From Haplosporangium gracile (taxonomy: Eukaryota; Mortierellomycota; Mortierellomycetes; Mortierellales; Mortierellaceae), in NCBI GenBank assembly GCA_015499985.1, contig JAAAUF010000121.1, positions 1 through 59,618 of the forward strand: a stretch of DNA of 59,618 nucleotides, given 5' to 3'. The notes under the pieces are model-generated. The model searched no databases. It worked only from the letters and a program-made list of their open reading frames with translations, and had not been told where the DNA came from. This document shows positions 11,648 through 23,664 of the stretch, piece after piece (the stretch's first letter is position 1; each line of letters starts with the position of its first letter). Made by a program: the position numbers and the translations under genes.

Positions 11648-14600
11648 ATGAGTCGCTCGTCGCCACTGGTCGCTCCTATCATCGACGAGGACTTTGACCT
11701 GTGCATCTCCGAGACCAATCTCCCCTACCCATACTCCGACCACTGCAGCACCGGACCACCCAGTCTCTACGAGTTTGACGTTGTAGAAAATTACGATGAA
11801 GAAGACGAAGGAGGTTATTTTGAGGGGGCATTAGATGAAGACGACGAGGAGGAGGAAAGAGATGAGGACGAGGATGATACGTTGGTCGAGACCAAGCAAG
11901 TACTTCTCGATGGAGACAGCGACAGTGACTCCGCGTTAACCTTTGGTGTTAATGTCAATGGTCGTGACCATGGCCGTCTGCCAGCCTCGCTTGTCTCGCT
12001 CAAACCGGGAAAAGGCGCACCTTCATCTAGATCTCGAAATGCGAAACATAAACAGCTGAACGATCTCTCTGATCAGCTGCACTCTCGTCTCGAGAGCATT
12101 AACAACAGTAGCAACAGCAGTGATACCCTTTCAACTCCAACTGGTCCTATCCTAAAGACACGGCCCTACTACAGTCGACAATCATACTCGTTCGACTCCA
12201 ATGAGGGCTGGCACGAAGAATATGACGAGGACGAGGAACAAAAAGGTGATGCTCGAGACAGCCAGCATGGGCTGACAGGCATCATCCAGACAGTGACCTC
12301 CTCTGTTACATCTGTTGCCTTTGCAGTCGGTAAACATTGGTCCAAGGTAATGGTTGAAACAAGCATAACGACCGATCCTGCACACACCATGCATATCGAT
12401 CCATCACTGAAGAACGAAATACCTTTTTTTTGTTCTCAAAGGATCATTCCCTATTGTTTTCATCCCCTCCTCCCCTCCTTCCCTTCCTATTTCCTATCCC
12501 TTCTCTCCTGTCCCTTTTTTTTATCTTCTGCTTCTGTTTGAACTTATTACAGGCACATGACATTGTGCATATCCCCAATGTCCACAGACTCAAACATGGA
12601 ACAATACCTATCCATAAATACAGGACTCATGGTTTAATTGCTCTCACACCCCCACATGTCACCCTCACCCTGTCTGTCATCATCATCAGCTAATGTATTT
12701 TCCTTGTGGATAGAAAATCTACGAGTCTCTTCTTGCCTCAAGAGACCCCAAGGCATACTACACCCACCTCCTCAGCGCAGCAACTAACTACGAACAATGG
12801 GCAGAGGCAGCCATCATCCTTGATCGACTTCAGGGCAAGGACAAGTGGAAGAATGACCCACGATCACTCCATTACGACTATGAAATGTTGCAAGAGCGCC
12901 TCTCACAGCTGAGTGCGGCCAGAGAGTCCGGTGATCTCGGACTTATGATCTATCTACTTCGAACTTCCCTCTCGCGTAACCTCGGAAATGTCGGTCGACC
13001 ACAGGTAAACACCATTGAAACATGTTAATTCACGCCAATGCTAACTCGAAGGCAAAAAAAAAAAAAAAGAAAGAAAGAGAGTAATCAACTAATCGTTTTG
13101 TCTCTGCTTCTTCTAGTTATATGCAAACACTATTATCGGGACCAAGCGGCTGATTGAAGAGTACAATGCGGAGGTTATTCGACAGCTCAACATCATCTGC
13201 GACACTGAGAGTGACGACTTTTCTATGGCAGCCAAGCTAGAGTTTTTCACCCATACCCGACAGGCGTTTGGTCGTACAGCGCTGCTTCTCAGTGGTGGCG
13301 CCACCATGGGTAAGTTAGGAGAGAATTAGCTCACTGATGGTTTCATTATCGCTGATTCGAGTCTAAATCAATTCAAATTATTTTGGTGGCGCATTGTTTT
13401 TTTTTCCTTAGGGCTGATGCATCTTGGAGTGATCAAGACGTTGTACTACAACCAACTGCTGCCACGAATCATCTCGGGATCATCGTGTGGATCGATCATT
13501 GCGGGCATCCTCTGCACGCGCACGGATGAGGAGATTTCCGAAATGTTTCAGTACGACAAGTTCAACTTTGTAAGTCTTTGTCAAGGTTGCAATGGTGCTA
13601 CTGTAGTCTCCAAGTAGATGTCATCATTACCTTTTCAACTCGCTAACTATTGACATCATCTCTTCTTTGTGACTTAGACCGTCTTCCACACAGTCGAGGA
13701 AAAGGGGGATATCCTGGCACGACTCATCCACTTTTTGAAGAATGGTGGGCAAAAGAGTGCTTGAGCTTGTACTCGTTGAGCTTCGTAAATTGTTCTTGAC
13801 AAACAACTGACCTCTGACTTTTTTTTGGGGTATGATTGATTAGGTGCTCTCTTTGACGCCCAGGTACTGAAGGCTGCGCTGAAGGACAATATTGGAAATG
13901 TCACTTTCCAGGAGGCTTATAACCGTACACGCAGGATTCTCAACATTACCGTCAGTACTTCTGCCACGTTTGAGATGCCTCGACTTCTGAATTACTTGAC
14001 TGCCCCCAACGTTCTCATCTGGTCAGCTGTGTAAGTGGCATGACCATACTGCATCACTTTCAACCACATACATCTACTCTACTCTGTTCCAAATAATTGA
14101 CGATCATCTTATTTGTTTTAGTGCAACATCATCCGTCGCTCCGTTCATTTACAACTCGGCGCCCCTTATGGCCAAGGACAAGAACGGAGACGAAGTTCAG
14201 TGGAACCCTTCCCGTAAGTTCAACGCCTTTCTTTACTCTCGCATGTTGATACGACGCATAAGTGCCGAGCAGCTTCTTGACCAAGCCTTCTCCTTGTCTC
14301 TCTTCTCTTTTAGGCTACCACTGGATTGACGGATCTGTCGACAAGTAAGTTGGATTCTTTTAGCTCTACCCTTTGCCAAGGCAATAGGCAGCACTTTACT
14401 AACATTTCTGTTTGTTTACTCCGATATTCTAGTGATCTTCCTATGAATAAGCTCTCAGAGCTGTTCAACGTGAACCATTTCATCGTCTGCCAAGTCAACC
14501 CTTACATCGTGCCATTCTTGCACAACTCCTTAGCACGATCCCCGACAAACCGCGTCCTTGGCTGGATCCTGTATCAAGCCAGATCTGAGGTTCAACACCG

Positions 14601-16106
14601 CATGAACCAAGTACGTCAAGCAGTTGAGATGTCCGGCAGAATAGGCATTTACCTCACCGCAAGTACATAGTACTAACCCACGTCTCATACTACCCGCTGC
14701 TTATATTATTTAGTTGTCGATTTTGGGAGTCATGCCAGGACTGATTCAGAAGGTACAGGCGATTATGGCGCAGCGATACTATGGAGACATCACCATCGTG
14801 CCGGACCTTGGAGTGGACGATTATTTGAAAATTGTGTCCAACCCGACGGTCGAGTTCCTTGTCAACGCCACACTCAAGGGAGAGCGTGCCACCTGGCCTA
14901 GTAAGTCACAATGGCATTGTTTAGCTCATTTGTGTTTGAGCTTACAATGAAGGGTTACAAGGAGACCGTAAACACTAATTAATAATACTATGCTTCTGTG
15001 CGATAGAAATTTCAATTATCAAGAACCATTGCAGCATTGAGCACTGTCTCGACGATATCCTTTACCGCTTGCGGTTGCGTCGATTGGAAGCGTATAGACC
15101 ACCAGCTACAGTCTCATTAAAGCAGACAGCAGGAAACAGCATGTTCCCTCCAGTGCCACCAGCTATGCCCATAACCTCGAATAGCGCTGCTGTTATCATG
15201 AGATCTTCGGCCTCTGTCTGCTTTGGCACCATTGGTCGGTCGAACTCTTCGCCTGCCACACCAAGCGCGACTGTCAATATGAATCGACCTGCCTTGGCGC
15301 CCATGACTGTCAACTCTAGCCTCGATGCAGCCAGTGGATTGACTCCTTCGACAGGAGCAGAGGATGCGCAAGCTCTTAATGTTAATACTCGGGAGAAGCA
15401 GTCGGCGGCGTCGCTGTCTCAAGTCAGGTCGTCGATGGAGGTTCCTATCCCTACAGCGACTGTCCAGTCCAAGACTGGAACTCGTTCTGGATTAGGTGCT
15501 CAGAACCATGCATCTCCACCTCCACTGAGACGTGCCAACTCATCTAGCTCTCCTTCTCCCAATCCTGTTCGAATTTCATCTTCTGGAGCAGTCGCAGGAG
15601 CAGCGGCTGGAAAATCGACTCGTCATCGAAACAGTTTCAGCAATGTGTCAGAGTACAGCTTCCAGGACAATGGTGGAGTGGCCGTAAAGACCAGTAGTTC
15701 TGGGGCACAACGAGCACCCTCGTCCTCTACTGCGAGTATGTCGTCTTTAAGGGTTGTGTTAACGCCGTCGATGGTAACCCAGTCGCCCATGAACGAGACC
15801 TCTCCATTCTCGCAGGCGTCTGGCCTTGGCCTCGTTCAGTCTACTGTATCGTCGTCTTCTTCGTCTTCGATGATGTCGCCTACTTTGCTTTCGGATGCTA
15901 CATTATCGGCGGTCAATAACCTTGTTCCCGTGGTCGTCCAAACTCACAAGTCTCGTGCTAGCAGCAAGAAGTCTTCTTCCTATTCTGCGTCTTCGTCATC
16001 GTCTTCAACTTCGTCGACAACTAGTACTGCCAGTACTGGACGGTCGGGCGCGAAGCGAAGTCGTAGCAAACAAGCCCGCACCTTCCAGATGACTAGTCTC
16101 GAATAG
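11648..16106 (+). CDS. patatin-like triacylglycerol lipase (Tgl3/4/5 - SDP1 family)
   Basis: Eleven exons join in phase: 11648-12346, 12714-13004, 13117-13309, 13412-13569, 13678-13744, 13844-14030, 14122-14213, 14314-14344, 14433-14610, 14714-14900 and 15007-16106; 1060 residues. An acidic, disordered N-terminus is followed by the DUF3336-type helical region (YESLLASRDPKAYYTHLLSA), then the patatin domain. The oxyanion loop LLSGGATMGLMHLGV, the nucleophile elbow GSSCG (Ser about 419) and the second catalytic residue in DGSVDND (Asp about 568) are all present, so the enzyme should be active. The C-terminal 330 residues are Ser/Thr-rich and disordered. Relatives sit on lipid droplets and hydrolyse triacylglycerol. 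The start at 11648 has a good context (acaaaATGA); an upstream ORF reading into it from 11282 looks like leader sequence. Confidence 0.88.
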
Positions 16107-16291
16107 TACACTTCTTTCAGGTAGAAATGAAAAAAGAATTTTTTGAAAGTGATGCTATGTGGTGTTTTATTTTGGGGGTATTATGCTTGTGTGTGCTGCT
16201 TTGAAAGGTTATAGTGCTAGCGTATTTATGTTGTGAGGAGGGGGTATGAATTTGTGCATGCTTGAGGATTGGCTTTGGCGAGGTAGCGTGT

Positions 16292-16498
16292 CTACACACG
16301 GGAGAGAACCATAGCCTGCATGTTTCCGAATGCCTTGGCAGCGGCAGCCTGGCTGGCTTGGGTGGCAGGAGTACCAGTGGGGACGGTAGCAGGAGCCTTG
16401 CCGTCGAAGGAAGTGCGGGGGGTCTGGGCAGGAGTGTTTGCAGCGGAGGCGGTCTTGTTCTTCTTGGAGGAGGAAGCGTTCAACTTGAAAAGAGGCAT
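16292..16498 (-). CDS. small Ala/Thr/Pro-rich protein with TPAQTPRTS core, unknown function
   Basis: A single exon encodes 68 residues. Codon use is strongly biased to C-ending codons (AAG, ACC, GCC), which is typical of highly expressed genes and argues it is real. The protein begins MPLFKLNASSSKKNK, continues with TPAQTPRTSFDG and ends in an Ala-rich segment. It has no signal peptide and no membrane segment. It shares its layout (short MxxFK start, Ser/Lys stretch, TP-x-QTPRTS) with the protein encoded at 18397-18621, so the two are probably paralogues. The leader on the coding strand is rich in CAC/ACC repeats (16551-16612). The function is unknown. Confidence 0.7.
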   Translation of the reverse strand: MPLFKLNASSSKKNKTASAANTPAQTPRTSFDGKAPATVPTGTPATQASQAAAAKAFGNMQAMVLSRV

Positions 16499-16550
16499 TT
16501 TTGTTTGTGTATGTTTGTGCGAGGGGTAAGAGTGTGTGTATGTGTGTTTG

Positions 16551-16612
16551 TTGTGGTGGTTGTGGTGGTTGTGGTGGTTGTGGTGGTTGTGGTGGTGGTG
16601 GTGGTGGTGGTG
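16551..16612 (+). repeat. GTGGTT/GTG simple repeat in a 5' leader
   Basis: Tandem TGTGGTGGT units pass into GTG units. On the coding strand of the minus-strand gene starting at 16498 this is an ACC/CAC-rich leader immediately upstream of the start. Confidence 0.8.
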
Positions 16613-18326
16613 AAGGAATTGAAGGAAACAGGCGGGTAGTATATATACGAGCGCCTTGTCGTTACAACTCGAACGAAGCTACCCCCTTGCAAACAACGAT
16701 CGTGATGTGTGGTGATAATTATGCAATGGATTAGGAACGTAGAAAAAGTATGTTTGGAAGGAGAATTAACGACCGCTTTCAAAAAAATGAGCGAATTATT
16801 CCAAAGGCACCAATGGATGGCATTGCAATTTCACATCCAGCGTTACTTAAAAAGCTTGACCTGTGCGGCGTTGTAAAATAATATCCGCTGCTGAAGAGCA
16901 AAGGCAGTGCAATGAGGGAGAAGGAAGAGAGAGGGGAGAGGTGAGGGACCCCGGCGGGTGTGTGCAGGAGCCAGGCGAAAGTAAAGTGCAAGTGTAGGGG
17001 TAATAGTTCAAAATTGACAATTAGCTTTATTATTCGGGTAAAAGGGGTGGTCGGAGCATCAACATCATTTTGTGAAAACTCTGCATGTTCAATTGGCCAT
17101 ATTCGAGTGGCCTTGCAGACAAATTGCACTTGCCCCTTTTGATCTCTGATCCCCGCATTTGTTACCCTTCCTGCTTCTCCTTGCCCCCTGTTCTTCCCAA
17201 GAAAAAAGCGCACAGTCATCCTCTAGCTCCTTGCGACGATTCAAAACTCTTAAGAAAGGGAACCGACTTACCTCAGAAAAAAACGACATAAAACTTGGTC
17301 GTAAACTTTGCTCTTTCCACTCCTCGCTTCAGCCTTCCTTTGAGTAGTTCCCATTTCCTTCCAAAAAAAAAACTCTGGTGGTCAAAACGGAGTCAAAGGT
17401 TTCATTGAGGCCTTTTTTCTCCCTGGAAGGATTTTTTTCAAGCGGAGATGAACCACAGATTATGCTTTTCTTTCACCATCTTAGGGGGCCTTGGGGTTCT
17501 TTCCCAGGCGCACATTCCGCTTGCAGACGAGTCGACTGGAATAGGCTGAGTTTGATTTATTCTTTCATGGGTCTTTCCTTTCCCAAGAGTGAGGTGAGAA
17601 AGTGGTGTTCGGGGAAAAGGAGATGAGGAGCGAAAGTAGATGGATAAACAAGGTATCTTTGCGGCTGTGAAAAAAGCAGTTAGCTGTGGTGGTTTTGCCG
17701 ATTAGTTCAACATAAAGACATAAAGATTGTTCACATTCAGTCCCTAGTCAATGTCGCGTTAACATTCATGACTTTAGGCACCATAGTTGACCAGTCATAG
17801 AACATGGAAGAAAATGTAGGGAGGAAAGGTAATGGTTTAGGCAAAAAGAGAAGTAATAGCCTCTTTTAGTTCCCCGACCTGTTCTGACCATGTACGTCTA
17901 TATGTCTCAGGACTACCACCCCGCGTTTGTTTTTTGGTTTCCATGCCAGTCTTCCAAAGAAACTCTAAGGCCTTCAAATTTTAAAGATATAGAATCCGTA
18001 CCCTAAAAAAAGAATTCAGCAGAGTTTAGTTTTTCAAGAAGTCTTTGACTTCCATAGACACTGTTATCTCTCTGTGTCTGTGTCTGTGCCTCAACGCAGG
18101 ACTCGAACACAACCCCTTCAACATCTCCGCTGACTGGATGTGTTGTATGTGGTTTCTGTGGAATGTCTGTGCCGATGCCGAAGTCAATACTGGACGCTTC
18201 TAGTAATCAACATCAATCCCCCTTTAGTCGATCCCAGATATTAGGAACCGATATAAAACTAAGTTCTCGTTACACATTTCCCTCACATTCCTCACCACCA
18301 CATCTCATCATAACTACTTCTCTCCA

Positions 18327-18360
18327 TCCTTCCCTCCTTCCCTCCTTCCCTCCTTCCCTC
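18327..18360 (+). repeat. TCCTTCCC simple repeat in a 5' leader
   Basis: Four tandem copies of an eight-base TCCTTCCC-type unit lie 40-70 bases upstream of the ATG at 18397. Confidence 0.7.
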
Positions 18361-18396
18361 TCTACCCTCACCCCCAAAACACAAAACAACACAAAC

Positions 18397-18621
18397 ATGC
18401 ATTTCTTCAAGAAGTCGTCCAATAACCAGACCACCTCGGCTGCCCCTACCCCTCCGCAGACCCCCCGTACCTCCTTGCACGAACAGCGCCCTTCTACCAT
18501 GGCCGGTGACCACAAGCAGCACCAGCTGCAGCAGAACGAGCAGGGCCGGAAGGTCGAGCAGTCCCTCCACGAGCTCATCGCCACTACCATGCATGGCGGC
18601 CGTAACGGTTTCGTCGTCTAA
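18397..18621 (+). CDS. small protein with TPPQTPRTS core, unknown function
   Basis: A single exon encodes 74 residues. It starts MHFFKKSSNNQTTSA, has APTPPQTPRTSLHEQ in the middle and ends with a Gln-rich stretch and HELIATTMHGGRNGFVV. The codon bias is strong (AAG, ACC, TCC, CAG), as in highly expressed genes, and the ATG follows acaaac. No targeting signal is visible. It resembles the 68-residue protein on the other side of the shared promoter (16292-16498). An AATAAA-like signal (taataaa, about 18774) follows. The product is unknown; the TPRTS motif could be a phosphorylation site, which is inference. Confidence 0.72.
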   Translation: MHFFKKSSNNQTTSAAPTPPQTPRTSLHEQRPSTMAGDHKQHQLQQNEQGRKVEQSLHELIATTMHGGRNGFVV

Positions 18622-19177
18622 GTTAGCTTGCTGTCTCTTGGGCCTAATGCACTAAAGAGTTTCCGTCAAGGACAATTACGCCTCCTCAATACCCCTCTCA
18701 ATCAATTTCCATCATTGCATTTTTTTTCTATCTCATAATCTTGTTCTTTCAGAGCGCCCTTGTACGTTTTTCATAATAAACAACATATCCATCATAGTCA
18801 TCTTGCATCATCGCAATCCCTTCCCACTTACATCATCGCTATCCTCTCCCTCCCTCCATGTCCATGTTTCATAACCCTTGAAAGCTAGAGAGAAGAAGGT
18901 TGATCTGGTAGATCCATTCAAGTACCTTTAGATCCCTTCAATTGATTGTCGTTCCCTCCTTTTGTTTACCCCCACAAAAACCAAAAAAAATATGATATTA
19001 AGCATGGAAAGGAAAGGCTCGCGATAATCAGGAAACTAATTTCCGAGAGGAGACATCATCTACAGTAACAACGGTAAGGAAAGAGAGGCACAACAACAAC
19101 AATGACATACCAACGCCACGATGTACGCTATCTTTTACGAGATGGTATGTATGTCAGGGAGATTGATATTTCTCTTT

Positions 19178-19210
19178 GTCTGTGTCTGTGTCTGTGTCTG
19201 TGTCTGTGTG
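19178..19210 (+). repeat. TGTGTC simple repeat
   Basis: About five tandem hexamer units, TGTCTG in phase, in an intergenic region. Confidence 0.7.
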
Positions 19211-19795
19211 TTTGCGCGTTTGTGTGTGGTCAAGGAGATTAAATGAACGAGAGAGGAAGCAGAAGAATGAGGGCTCTTGGATGTTGGATGTGATGTGCGC
19301 TTCTTTTCTCCGTCGATTTTTTGGGGCAAGAGATAGGTAGCAAAGATTCATTTGCCCATCGATGGGCAACTCTCATCAGACTACCTTCTGCTATCTCTTA
19401 ATCCCACGGATAACAAAGTGCATGTATGAGTGAGTGGGTGGTTGTGCGAGAGAAACACAGTGAGCAGGCCGGATACGATGCGAGGGAAAGGATGATGAGG
19501 CAGTGAGAGATATGGAACTGGGCGTCCAATCAAGGCGGTTGATCGTGGACGATGTGGACGATAACGAGAGCTCGCATCGATGGATTTGACAGTTGGAGAG
19601 CGAAAGGGTAAAGCGGGAGAGGGGGACTGTCATTTCGTGATCGGAGCAATTTTTTTTTCTTTTGATTTCTGGCTAATGCACGCGCACACGGAAACACATA
19701 AACATAAGACCAACGACGTTTTTTTATTTTTTCAATATCTTTCTTTCTCTTTCTCTTTTTCTCTTCGCTCTTCATACCTCTCTTCACCAATCAAC

Positions 19796-19820
19796 TACAC
19801 ACACACACACACACACACAC
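19796..19820 (+). repeat. AC dinucleotide repeat
   Basis: About twelve AC units end 24 bases before the ATG of the glucosamine-6-phosphate deaminase gene, so it is probably transcribed in the leader. Confidence 0.8.
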
Positions 19821-19844
19821 GCATAGCAGCAATAGCAACACACA

Positions 19845-21779
19845 ATGAGATTAGTTATTCGCCAAGACTACGATGCCGTATCATACCACGTCGGTAAGTC
19901 ATCGTTATACTACCTCCTAGCAATCACTCCCATTGGTCTTGAACTAATAAACGAACCCTCTGTCGCGATCCACGCACCAACTAACCTTCACTCATCCCTC
20001 ACCTTCCACTCTCTCCTAAAAAAAACAAGCCAAGTACGTGAAGGAGAGGATCAAGGAATTTGCCCCAAGCGCCAACAACCCCTTTGTGCTAGGGCTCCCA
20101 ACAGGATCGTCCCCGGTGGGCGTTTACAGGAACTTGGTCAAGTTCCATCAGAATGATGAACTCTCCTTCAAGCATATCGTTACCTTCAACATGGACGAGT
20201 ATGTTGGTCTCCCAAGGTAACTTACATGAGGCGCGATGTTTGAGAGGAAAAAGATGCTTTTTAGTGGGGAATGTTGTCGAGTTTCTTGTATTTAAAGAAG
20301 GACGGCGTGACAAAGAAGAAGTCGTAGATGGACGGTGGGAAAAAAATTGGTTATCAATGAATTTTTCTTCTCGAAAGTGAACATTGACCAAGAGCGACGG
20401 GGCATATTTTTTTTCTTTTCTGCTCTTTATGTACAACGAAGCGAGATATCTACGGGAGACGAAATGCAAAACTCCTCTCTCGCACCATTTTCTTATCGCC
20501 GATTTCTCTCTCCCCTTTAATAGAGACCACCCAGAATCATACCACTCTTTCATGTGGAAGCATCTCTTCAAGCACGTCGACATCCTGCCCGAGAACGTCC
20601 ACATCCTTGACGGGAACGCAAAGGACCTGGATCTGGAATGTCAACGGTTCGAGGAAAAGATCGATGCCGTTGGCGGGATCGAATTGTTCCTGGGCGGGAT
20701 TGGACCCGATGGCCATATTGCGTTTAACGAGCCTGGATCGTCGTTGAACTCGAGGACTCGTGTCAAGACGCTGGCTTATGAGACCATTGTTGCGAATGCC
20801 AGGTTCTTTGATAATGATATCACGAAGGTCCCTAACTTGGCCTTGACCGTCGGTGTCGGGTAAGTTTCTTTGTCTTCAAGGATTGCATGGTGTTTTTGTC
20901 AGGACCAGGAGCAAGAGAGGAACAAGAAGGAAGGAAGGACGCTTATCTGGAAAGAAGAAATATGGGATTTCGTTATCGATAGCGGTATTTGTTATTTTAT
21001 TATTCCTTTATTTTCTCCGACAAACAGCATGATGACAACAGCTGAGGCGATGAGGCGGGGAAGCATTGATACAAGAGAGAAAGGACGAGTAGACAGGCGA
21101 CAAAAGCACCCTTTGGGTCAATTCAACGACGGCGATAACAGCAGGAATGAGTGAAAAAAGAGCCCTCACTTTTTCCTTTTGCACGTTTGAGAAGAACGGG
21201 AAAAAGGAGGAGTAGACGGACGACAACAACGACGACGACAGCAGGAATGAATGAAAATGAGCCCTCCTTGCTTATTGCAGTCCATGGACAAAAGAATGGA
21301 TGTTGGTGGTACAATCCCCATCTCAACAAAAACGTTTTCACCGATTGACGCCTGTCACCTGCAGGATGAGTATAGAAAATATAGAACAGCCGGAACGTCG
21401 CATCGTATCGACGTCAAGCAACTCTATCAATTAACTCAACCCTATCTCTCACCTTTCACCCTCTCTTAACCCTATCAATAGCACGGTGATGGATGCCCGA
21501 GAAGTATGCGTGATTATTACTGGCGCACACAAGGCTCTGGCGCTGGCGAAATGTATCGAGGAAGGCGTTAATCACATGTGGACGGTTTCTGCAATCCAGT
21601 TGCACCCACGCGGGATGATTGTCTGCGACGAGGACGCGACACTGGAGCTTCATGTCAAGACGGTCAACTACTTCAAGTCGATCGAGAAGGTGCACGAGCA
21701 GCTGATTGGATCTGACAACGTAGGTTTACAGGGAGGTGTCCGGTCGTGGCGCGGTGTCGAAGCTACTTATCACCAATAG
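19845..21779 (+). CDS. NAG1: glucosamine-6-phosphate deaminase/isomerase
   Basis: Four exons (19845-19893, 20030-20216, 20524-20859, 21482-21779) give 289 residues, the usual eukaryotic length. The enzyme converts glucosamine-6-phosphate to fructose-6-phosphate and ammonium, feeding chitin-derived amino sugars into glycolysis. Signatures visible: [16 protein letters not shown], the catalytic-site segment [38 protein letters not shown], the ring-opening histidine within it, and [22 protein letters not shown]. The start [13 protein letters not shown] matches the family N-terminus exactly. Intron 1 ends in the less usual acceptor ACAAG. Intron 3 is 622 nt and contains an imperfect internal duplication. 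No other N-acetylglucosamine catabolism genes are adjacent. Confidence 0.95.
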
Positions 21780-22872
21780 ACTTATGAAGAGGAGGGCGTG
21801 AACAAGCGGGAGGGAGAGGGTAAAGAAGAGAGGGAGTTTCGATCGAAGTATTCGGTTGGAGACTCTGGAGAGTGATGAAAGGAGGAAGAAGAGGAGACGA
21901 TGATGAAGAGGAATATTATATACCGCAAGAATAAACAACATACTATCTAGAACAAACTCATAACACACCTTCCTTCCTTTGTCCCTTTTTACTCTTTGCT
22001 GCACCGTTAGATGGTTTTTCACGAGTGAAAAAGTACAAACCCTCTTGTTCCTGATAAAATAAAATAATCACGTGCACTCACTTCAAATTTGAAATAAAAG
22101 ACCAAGTCGTCCACGGTTGTTTTTTGCTCCTCCTCTTTTCCCTCTCTTCCTCAGAGTAAATATCCACCCACTATGAGTGCTGTCTCCGTCATCCATCGAT
22201 CCAACAACCATCCATCCATCGTGATATACCATCATCCAACACTATTCACCTTACTCGTCAGTCATCCAGCATTCACCAATTGATCAGGAAATTGACATAT
22301 TTGGGTCAAGACGATCACCATCGATAATATCGACAAAGTGAGAGAGATCTAGATCAACTTCAGGGCAGCATCTACTTTTGGATCAGCAGGCATACGCCAC
22401 CACTTCCCCCGTCCCTTGTTCTCTACCCTCCACCTTCCTCTATCGTCGCCCACTCCGTGCCACCTCTCTTCACTCTTTTCTTCTATGCCCAACTTTGCTA
22501 TGGTCAGAACTGCTCTCACAACATAATATCTGCCCTACTCTCCACCCTTCTCTTCCTCACTTCCACCGCAAGGTTACGAGTTGAGTGAAGGGCGCGTGTG
22601 AGTGGTTTTGGTTTGCGGATATTAGTGATACGTTGCAGGTCTTCGAACCTTTGGGCCGACTGTGTCTTCTTTATGAATCCTTTCGTCACTTGTCGCAACC
22701 TTGTCCCTTGTCTTTTCGCACCTTCACTGGTGTAAAAAGATTAAAAAAAAAGGACGAAACTGCGATAATACGAATGTGACACTCATATGAGAAACTCTGG
22801 TATTTACTTCTATTCCTCTCCCTTTTTGCCACCAATTTCTTTGTTCTATAATCAATCAGAAGCATCATCAAA
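21780..22872. other. intergenic region upstream of the uS8 gene
   Basis: It contains the 3' flank of the deaminase gene and the promoter of the ribosomal protein gene. It is CT-rich from 22380 to 22580. No gene was seen. Confidence 0.5.
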
Positions 22873-23664
22873 ATGGTCCGCATCTCCGTCTTGAACGACT
22901 GCCTCAACAACATCAACAACGCCGAGAAGCGCGGCAAGCGCCAGGTCTTGATTCGCCCTTCGTCCAAGGTCATCGTCAAGTTCTTGTCCTTGATGCAGAA
23001 GCATGGTATGTTTTTACATCTTTTCCCCTCTATTTTTCCACGCTATATCACATTTTCCCTTGAATCTCTCCTACTTACCCTTCACATACACCATACAACA
23101 AAAACCCACCGCAGTTATAACTGGATTGGTGTTGCGCAATCCTTATTACCGTTGTTAGTCCGTTAACTCGGACGAAGGCGTGAAACGGGATTTGCAAACA
23201 TATCCAACACTTATCTTTTAAGACTTCGGAAGAACGAAATGACACTACTTACAAGCTTCTGGCACTCTTTGTGGCCCTTAGCCTTTATATAGTGGAGACA
23301 TCCCCTCCCCTCTCTTCTTTCTTTTCCTCATTCATCAATTGAAGCATATCTACAATGGCACAAAACTAACTGATCCTTCAACTCATTATTTGTTGTGATC
23401 GTAGGCTACATTGGCGAGTTTGAGGAGATTGACGACCACCGCTCGGGCAAGATTGTCGTCCAGTTGATTGGTCGTATCAACAAGACCGGAGTTATCTCCC
23501 CCCGTTTCAACATCAAGTTGAACGAGATTGAGAAGTGGATTGCCCGTCTCTTGCCCTCGCGCCAGTTTGGTTACATCATCCTCACTACCTCTGCTGGAAT
23601 CATGGACCACGAGGAGGCTCGTCGTCGCCACACCGGAGGAAAGGTCTTGGGTTACTTTTACTAA
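22873..23664 (+). CDS. RPS22: 40S ribosomal protein uS8 (S22 / S15a)
   Basis: Two exons, 22873-23005 and 23405-23664, encode 130 residues, the exact family length. The protein starts [20 protein letters not shown] and ends [11 protein letters not shown], as in eukaryotic uS8; it also has [20 protein letters not shown] and the conserved basic end of the domain. It binds the 18S rRNA central domain in the small subunit. The single intron is 399 nt, clearly longer than most introns in this window. Its 3' part contains short stems and could host a small RNA (see findings). Confidence 0.97.

Larger units (their letters stand above)
16499..18396. promoter_or_regulatory. divergent intergenic region between the two TPxQTPRTS genes
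   Basis: About 1.9 kb separates the starts of two related small genes transcribed away from each other. It contains several AGGGG/CCCCT pentamers (for example near 16930, 16994, 17040, 17131 and 17177), the core of fungal stress-response elements, but this is not statistically tested. A TATA-like stretch (atataaaact) lies near 18250, upstream of the right-hand gene. No further gene was seen. Confidence 0.4.
18622..19844. other. intergenic region without recognisable genes
   Basis: This stretch holds the 3' UTR of the small gene on the left and the promoter of the deaminase gene on the right. Simple repeats lie at 19178-19210 (TGTGTC units) and 19796-19820 (AC). Short ORFs here are low complexity. 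Confidence 0.5.

Noticed and set aside
12346..12713. A possible extra exon of the patatin lipase in the first intron
   Set aside because: An acceptor-like TTACAG is present, but the following frame has no good donor in phase, and direct joining of 12346 to 12714 keeps the frame and the family sequence.
16930..17180. AGGGG/CCCCT pentamers as true stress-response elements
   Set aside because: Five-base matches are too short to call individually; kept only as a remark on the shared promoter.
16779..17219. A 146-codon minus-strand ORF between the two small genes
   Set aside because: The composition is irregular, with no recognisable domain and no codon bias, unlike the two flanking small genes.
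22827..22838. GCCACCAATTTC upstream of the uS8 gene as another array promoter element
   Set aside because: It is in the opposite orientation relative to its gene and lacks the flanking similarity; probably a chance match.
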